From PUPG01 sp041686485 (GTDB taxonomy: Bacteria; Bacteroidota; Bacteroidia; Bacteroidales; UBA7960): 64,000 bases of DNA. Position numbers and translations under genes: made by a program. How positions within the stretch are numbered: position 1 is the first letter of the stretch; the number at the start of each line of letters is the position of its first letter. The stretch spans positions 1 through 64,000 of the forward strand of contig JAWLDT010000005.1 in NCBI GenBank assembly GCA_041686485.1, in the 5' to 3' direction. Below are positions 59,566 through 64,000 of the stretch, one piece after another. Under the pieces are notes generated by a model that was given only the letters and a program-made list of their open reading frames with translations, had not been told where the DNA came from and made no database searches.

Positions 59566-62514
59566 TTATCTATTGCCTGACGCAGGTTGCCAGGGTATGG
59601 TAAAAAAGAAAATGCTTCCTTTCCCCGGTTTCGATTCAAACCAGATCTCACCACCCAGCAATTCCACGAATGCTTTGGAAATGGATAACCCAAGGCCAAC
59701 ACCCGAAGCATCCCTGGCGGGTTGATCCCTGCCTTGTTTAAAACGCTCAAAGATCAAATCCTGTTCATGGGTTGGAATGCCCCATCCTGTATCTGCCACG
59801 TTAAACAGCAGCATGTTATCTTTTAACCGACACCCGAACTCTACATGGCCTTCGTCTGTGAACTTAATGGCATTTTCAGCCAGGTTGGTGATGATCTGCG
59901 TAAGCTTGGTCGGATCGGTTACGATAGCAGCCTCATCTTTCTTTAGCATCAGGATGTAACGAAACTTTAGCCCTTTTGCTTCAGCCTGTTGCTCCAACTG
60001 ATAGTAGACGGAGCTCATCAGCTGTTCCAGGTTAACCTGCTTCTCCTGCTTTTCTACTGCGCCCGTTTCGATGCTTGACATGTTGATGATGTCTTCAATG
60101 ATTGACAGGAGCTGATTGCCACTCTGAAAAATGATGCCGGTGATGTGCTTCATTTTCTCCCGGTCAACCAGTCCTTCGTGTAACAGCTCTGAAAAGCCCA
60201 GGATGGAGTTTAACGGGGTTCTGATTTCGTGAGACAGATTGTTGAGAAAAGCCGTTTTTAACCGGTCACTCTTTTGTGCCTCTAATTTGGCTTCATTCAG
60301 GGCTTCAACATAACGCTGCAGTCCGATGGCACTGCTCACCTGGCTGGCGACAAACTCCAGCAATTTAAGGCCTTTCCGGGTATACGCATTCGGGTCGTTA
60401 TAACTCTGAACCACAATGGCGCCAATGGTTTTTCCTTCAGTAACCAGGGGTACGCCCATCCAGATCTCACACAGACTGCCAATCTGCTCAATACTGCCTT
60501 CATCAATAAGCTTGTTGATTTCGGACTTTGTTAAAAGTAATGATGTTTGTTTGTTTATCACATGTCCTGTCATACTGCCTGCCACAGGCCATTCCTCTAT
60601 ATTGTCTTTTTCGTCCTTTTCATAGGGTATGGACAACATACCGGTTTCTTCTTCATACAAAGCAATATAAAAGTTGCTGGTGTCAATGAGCCTGGATAAC
60701 TCCTCTTTAATTTTTCTGATAAAGGTTTCCAGGTCCCGGGTAATCAGACTGGCACTGGCAATGCTATAAATCACCTGCTGGGCCAATTCGTGCTGTTTTT
60801 TTTCGGTCAGGTCTCTGACTATAGACAGAAACACCTTTTCACCTTCTATTTCCATGGGGCTCAGACTTACCTCTGTATAGACAGGTGTGTCATCTTTCGT
60901 ATTGTGGAGCCATTCAAAAGTACCATATCCTTTGGCTGCTTCGTCTATGTGATGATCGGCGGCCGACTTTGAGTCTGTGCCATCGGGTTGTATATCCGGT
61001 GAGAGCTCATGCGGCTCCCTGCCGATTATTTCGTTACAGGAACGCTGAAACAACCGTTCTGCTTCGCTGTTGCAATCTATAAAACGGCCATTGGCCAAAA
61101 TCAGGATGGCGTCTGAGGCGTTTTCAAACAAAGCCCTGTATTTTTGCTCACTTTGACGTAACACCTCCCGTTGCCGGTATTGTTCGGTCACATCACGAAA
61201 CACAACCACGGCGCCCACAATTTCATCCCTGGTATTTCTTATGGGTGCCGCGGAATCAGCGACCTGGTGTTTTTGTCCGTCTTTGTCAACCAGGATCGTG
61301 TTATTGCCCATGAAAACAGTTTGCTCTGTTTCAAGAGCCTTTTTGGCCGGATCTTCGGCTTCTTCGTCAGAATCCCCGCAGTATATTTTCAGGACTTCCG
61401 GCAGGGGTTTTCCCAATACCTCCGATAACTTATAGCCGGTTAGCTTTTCAGCAACGGGATTCATTCGTTCTATTTTCTCATCCTTGTCCACGGCGATCAT
61501 GCCATCACCCACAGACTGTAAGGTGATGTATAGATTCTCCCGGCTCTGCTGAAGTGCTTCTGTAGTTTTTTCCCGTTGTATCCATAACCCAACCAGGTGG
61601 GCCACATTCGCAAGCATGTTTTGTTCCTGCTCATCAAAATCAACATCTGTCGTAGTATAAAATATACTTATATTCCCCGTTGATTTTCCATCAATAATGA
61701 TATCCGAATAAATAACCGGTTTTCCTGCCGGTACAGACCTGTTCCCGGGGTATGACTGGTCATTAAGGATGATCCTGGCTTTAGCAAGCTCCGGAAACCG
61801 CATGTTCTGCTCTATCTGTTCGATTACATAAGAAAAGAAATCCCCTGAAGACATGTTTGTTTGCATAACCTGACTGATGTTGGTCAGACATTTCATCTCC
61901 TTCAGTCGTTCTTTCAGCATCAGTGCTGTTTCGCGTTGCTTTTTGTCTGCTTCAATGTTGTAAAGGCCAAAAGCCAGATCATTGGCCAGCTCTTTGAAAA
62001 GCTCATTTTCTTCTTCAAGCCTGGCATACTCCTGGGGGGCAGAAACGACAATTACGCCATACAGGGTTCCCTGATAGGCGATTGCACTGCACAAGCCGGA
62101 TCTGTTCTGGTAGTTGCCTAAAAGTGGGCAGTCCGGGCAGTCAATAGGTGGAGTGTCTTTTACCACGAAACGAGTGTCTGCTATGGCTTCCTGCATACAT
62201 GGCGGGTAATCTCCTGACTGTACTTGCTGCACAAGGGCTTCAGAGCGTTCCTCCAATCCTGAAGAGGCGAAGGCCGCCAGGTTGTGCTGGTTGTCGAGCA
62301 AGGCAATCCACACGTTGTAATACCCGAGTGCATTTTGCAGCGTTTTACAGGTTTTTTCTATAAGTGCTTTCTGATCCCGCTCATGGGCGATCAACTGATT
62401 CACATTGCGGATACCAATCAAAACATTTTTCAGGTGCTGCTCCTTGTTTAAGGTTTCTCTCACATCCTGATCGCTGGTATTTCCCTGCTTCTGCGTAAAA
62501 TTGTTATCAGTCAT
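59566..62514 (-). CDS. Soluble multi-sensor histidine kinase, GAF-GAF-PAS-PAS-GAF-HisKA-HATPase
   Basis: 982 residues from ATG 62514. Order: a helical start; GAF 1 (residues ~45-190) with four cysteines in CMQEAIAD...DCPDCPL...GLCSA; GAF 2 (~210-320); PAS 1 (~325-455, GDGMIAVDKDEKIERMNPVAEKLTG); PAS 2 (~460-585, YRALFENASDAILILANGRFID); GAF 3 (~605-750); a HisKA dimerisation helix with the phospho-His in FLNNLSHEIRTPLNS; and HATPase with the N box NLAENAIKFTDEG, G1 DTGWGIP and G2 GVGLGLSIS. No transmembrane segment, so a cytoplasmic sensor. No receiver domain or response regulator is seen in the window. The longer frame (62589) would overlap the upstream kinase and is rejected; ATG 62514 lies 13 nt past its stop. 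Confidence 0.9.
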   Translation of the reverse strand: MTDNNFTQKQGNTSDQDVRETLNKEQHLKNVLIGIRNVNQLIAHERDQKALIEKTCKTLQNALGYYNVWIALLDNQHNLAAFASSGLEERSEALVQQVQSGDYPPCMQEAIADTRFVVKDTPPIDCPDCPLLGNYQNRSGLCSAIAYQGTLYGVIVVSAPQEYARLEEENELFKELANDLAFGLYNIEADKKQRETALMLKERLKEMKCLTNISQVMQTNMSSGDFFSYVIEQIEQNMRFPELAKARIILNDQSYPGNRSVPAGKPVIYSDIIIDGKSTGNISIFYTTTDVDFDEQEQNMLANVAHLVGLWIQREKTTEALQQSRENLYITLQSVGDGMIAVDKDEKIERMNPVAEKLTGYKLSEVLGKPLPEVLKIYCGDSDEEAEDPAKKALETEQTVFMGNNTILVDKDGQKHQVADSAAPIRNTRDEIVGAVVVFRDVTEQYRQREVLRQSEQKYRALFENASDAILILANGRFIDCNSEAERLFQRSCNEIIGREPHELSPDIQPDGTDSKSAADHHIDEAAKGYGTFEWLHNTKDDTPVYTEVSLSPMEIEGEKVFLSIVRDLTEKKQHELAQQVIYSIASASLITRDLETFIRKIKEELSRLIDTSNFYIALYEEETGMLSIPYEKDEKDNIEEWPVAGSMTGHVINKQTSLLLTKSEINKLIDEGSIEQIGSLCEIWMGVPLVTEGKTIGAIVVQSYNDPNAYTRKGLKLLEFVASQVSSAIGLQRYVEALNEAKLEAQKSDRLKTAFLNNLSHEIRTPLNSILGFSELLHEGLVDREKMKHITGIIFQSGNQLLSIIEDIINMSSIETGAVEKQEKQVNLEQLMSSVYYQLEQQAEAKGLKFRYILMLKKDEAAIVTDPTKLTQIITNLAENAIKFTDEGHVEFGCRLKDNMLLFNVADTGWGIPTHEQDLIFERFKQGRDQPARDASGVGLGLSISKAFVELLGGEIWFESKPGKGSIFFFTIPWQPASGNR

Positions 62515-62527
62515 CTGGTAACGTGTA

Positions 62528-63724
62528 TTATGTATCTGTTTTTGTATGATTGTCTGCAGGCAGAAAGATTGTAAAACGGGACCCTTCATTGATGCTGCTG
62601 CTGACCTCTATCCAGCCCCCATGTTCTTCTACGATCTTTTTGCTGATGGCCAGGCCAAGCCCTGTACTTGACTCCCCGGCTGTCGGCGTCGTGCTGGATT
62701 TATGAAAGGGCTGAAATATATTCGGTAACTCTTCTTCTTTGATGCCCGCTCCCTGATCAATAACGGATGTCACAGCCTTGCCGTTTTCATCCTTTGTGAC
62801 CCGGATGGTGATGTAACTATTCTTAAAAGAATACTTAATCGCATTGCTGAGTAAATTATTCAGGACCTGTTCGATCTTGTTCTTATCAAATGCAAAATGC
62901 CATGAAGGGATGTCGGTTTCTATCCGGATGTTGATGTTTTTGTACCGGGCCACCATCTGATTAAACTCCACTGTTTTTTGAACCAGTGTAATATAGTCAT
63001 TATTGGTCAGGTTAAGCTCAACATCACCGGCTTCTATTTTGGAGATGTCAAGCAGTTCTGACATAAGTTTTAGGGCGAAACGCAGTCTTTCTTCAATGGT
63101 TTTCAGAAATGTTTTCCTTTGGCTGCCGGAAAAACTGTCTGGGTCGTTATTCAGGATGTCGGCGTATGAAATGGCAGTTGCAATCGGATTTCGCAGGTCA
63201 TGCGCCGCCATATTCATAAACTTGTTCTTCTCTTCATTGAGTATACCAAGTTGTTCATTGGCTTTCTTCAGGTCGTAAAGCGTATGTTCAAGCAGGATCT
63301 TGTCTTTTGTGAGTTGCCTTTGCAGGTTGCTCGTTTCCCTGTTCAGGTCTGACAACCGTTGATTTTGTTTGATGATGCGTTCCAGGTCAACTTCACCGGT
63401 AACCAGCATCTGATCCCCATCTTTGAAAACTTTTGCGTTGATGGTTGTATTGATACCTGTAACGCTGCCGATGGTCATAAACCCTTCGAATAAGGGCTCT
63501 GTCCGGCTATTCCCTCCCTCAGATAACTGTACTAATTTCTCAAATGCCGGATTTATAAGGCTATCAGCCGGAGTTGTCTGTGCCAGTTGATGAAAAGCTT
63601 TATTCCCAAATAACAGGGAGCGTTCAGGGATCGAAAAAACAGCAATACAAAGGGCATTACTTGCCAGCGCAGCCGATTCAATAATGTCCAGCCAGGAGGA
63701 AACTGTATTTTTTTTGTTATTCAT
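62528..63724 (-). CDS. Soluble PAS-domain histidine kinase
   Basis: 398 residues from ATG 63724, which overlaps the upstream stop by 8 nt (ATGAATAA). An N-terminal PAS-like domain (ALCIAVFSIPERSLLFGNKAFHQLA) is followed by a coiled coil (LSDLNRETSNLQRQLTKDK...), HisKA with the phospho-His in KFMNMAAHDLRNPIATAIS, and HATPase (NNLLSNAIKYSFK, DQGAGIKEEELP, GESSTGLGLAISKKIVEEHGGW). No membrane segment. It sits between a cobalamin-binding-domain protein and a second, larger kinase, so the three genes form a signalling operon. The TTG at 63739 gives a longer frame but is less likely. Confidence 0.92.
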   Translation of the reverse strand: MNNKKNTVSSWLDIIESAALASNALCIAVFSIPERSLLFGNKAFHQLAQTTPADSLINPAFEKLVQLSEGGNSRTEPLFEGFMTIGSVTGINTTINAKVFKDGDQMLVTGEVDLERIIKQNQRLSDLNRETSNLQRQLTKDKILLEHTLYDLKKANEQLGILNEEKNKFMNMAAHDLRNPIATAISYADILNNDPDSFSGSQRKTFLKTIEERLRFALKLMSELLDISKIEAGDVELNLTNNDYITLVQKTVEFNQMVARYKNINIRIETDIPSWHFAFDKNKIEQVLNNLLSNAIKYSFKNSYITIRVTKDENGKAVTSVIDQGAGIKEEELPNIFQPFHKSSTTPTAGESSTGLGLAISKKIVEEHGGWIEVSSSINEGSRFTIFLPADNHTKTDT

Positions 63725-64000
63725 CGGTAACTTGGTCAATATGGGAGGCTAGTTCCTGAAGGTTTGCGATGTAGGTGGTCCGGGGAAATTGTTTTGTGAT
63801 TTCCTGACCTCCATGCAGGAAAGCCTGTCCCCCGACCAGTACCGGAAGGGTAAAATGTTGGTGAATTGCTTTCAGCATCTTTTCCATGATGGGCATGTGC
63901 GCATGGATGCTTGCTGAGAGGGCAATCATGTCGGGTTGTTTTTCTTTTGTGAATCGAATGAGGTCATCCACCGGTATGTTGGCTCCCGGGAACCAGGTGT
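63717..64000 (-). CDS. Cobalamin-binding-domain protein (5' end outside the window)
   Basis: The frame enters from the window edge and reads TWFPGANIPVDDLIRFTKEK then QPDMIALSASIHAHM, HFTLPVLVGGQAFLHG and a C-terminal SHIDQVTDE. GANxPxxxLxxxxxxxxPDxxxLS and VLVGGxAF are the second half of the B12-binding Rossmann domain found in methionine synthase, MtaC-type corrinoid proteins and light/cobalamin regulators; the Dx-H-x-x-G cobalamin-ligand motif would lie upstream, beyond position 64000. The overlap with the kinase gene (8 nt) argues that B12 or a B12-dependent ligand is the input to that kinase. Length and any N-terminal helical (light-sensing) domain cannot be seen. Confidence 0.8.
   Translation of the reverse strand, partial: TWFPGANIPVDDLIRFTKEKQPDMIALSASIHAHMPIMEKMLKAIHQHFTLPVLVGGQAFLHGGQEITKQFPRTTYIANLQELASHIDQVTDE

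Overview
The window is a piece of a draft genome (a run of exactly 100 Ns marks one scaffold gap) from a Bacteroidota bacterium, most likely an anaerobic or facultative Bacteroidales/Marinilabiliales-type organism. The evidence is the gldE-gldD pair, a 1141-residue exported protein with a type IX secretion (T9SS) C-terminal sorting domain, a DUF5686 outer-membrane protein, a PAS/GAF histidine kinase of the style common in this phylum, and promoters of the TTTG-N19-21-TAnnTTTG type. The 2-oxoacid:ferredoxin oxidoreductase with a separate 2[4Fe-4S] ferredoxin, formate-THF ligase and a complete-looking molybdopterin cluster fit anaerobic metabolism. No prophage, IS transposase, CRISPR array or rRNA was found. 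The two tRNAs are both tRNA-Glu(TTC).

Layout. 0-8.8 kb: asparaginase I, P5C dehydrogenase, TatC, ferredoxin, korAB and an amidohydrolase. 8.9-17.3 kb: a Wzx-like flippase, a 5'-truncated AAC(3)-family acetyltransferase remnant, an exported protein, PabB, two outer-membrane barrel proteins (one with coiled coil plus SPOR domain) and formate-THF ligase. 17.3-24.3 kb: a molybdenum-cofactor operon on the minus strand (HesA/MoeB-like, MoeA, a compact MoaA, a possible 35-residue ORF, MoaC, MOSC-MogA fusion) facing away from a Wtp/Mod-type molybdate or tungstate permease and ATPase, with the scaffold gap between. 24.4-34.7 kb: alkaline phosphatase lipoprotein, SppA, FolK, deoxynucleoside kinase, an OmpA-like/TPR lipoprotein and the large T9SS cargo protein. 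35.1-43.1 kb: tRNA-Glu, rpsT, tRNA-Glu, radC, polysaccharide deacetylase, FemAB/GNAT-like protein, upp, a MacB-type permease and pyruvate kinase. 43.1-55.4 kb: gldD, gldE, DUF5686 protein, QueD, a TonB-C-domain protein, an alpha/beta hydrolase, a tandem ABC ATPase, YebC and a DUF2807-barrel fusion, with two paralogous lipoproteins at 49.4 and 54.8 kb. 55.4-64 kb: a giant GH13-like protein, a lipid/phytol-kinase fragment, and a signalling operon of a cobalamin-binding-domain protein (cut by the window end) and two soluble histidine kinases.

The most unusual material is (i) the B12-domain/two-kinase operon at the right edge, (ii) the compact MoaA with a possible small ORF and a ModE-like palindrome upstream of the same operon, (iii) the paralogous HxHxH lipoproteins, and (iv) families of very short tandem repeats (7 and 9 bp periods) plus an ~81-bp dispersed repeat that occupy nearly every large gene-free stretch.
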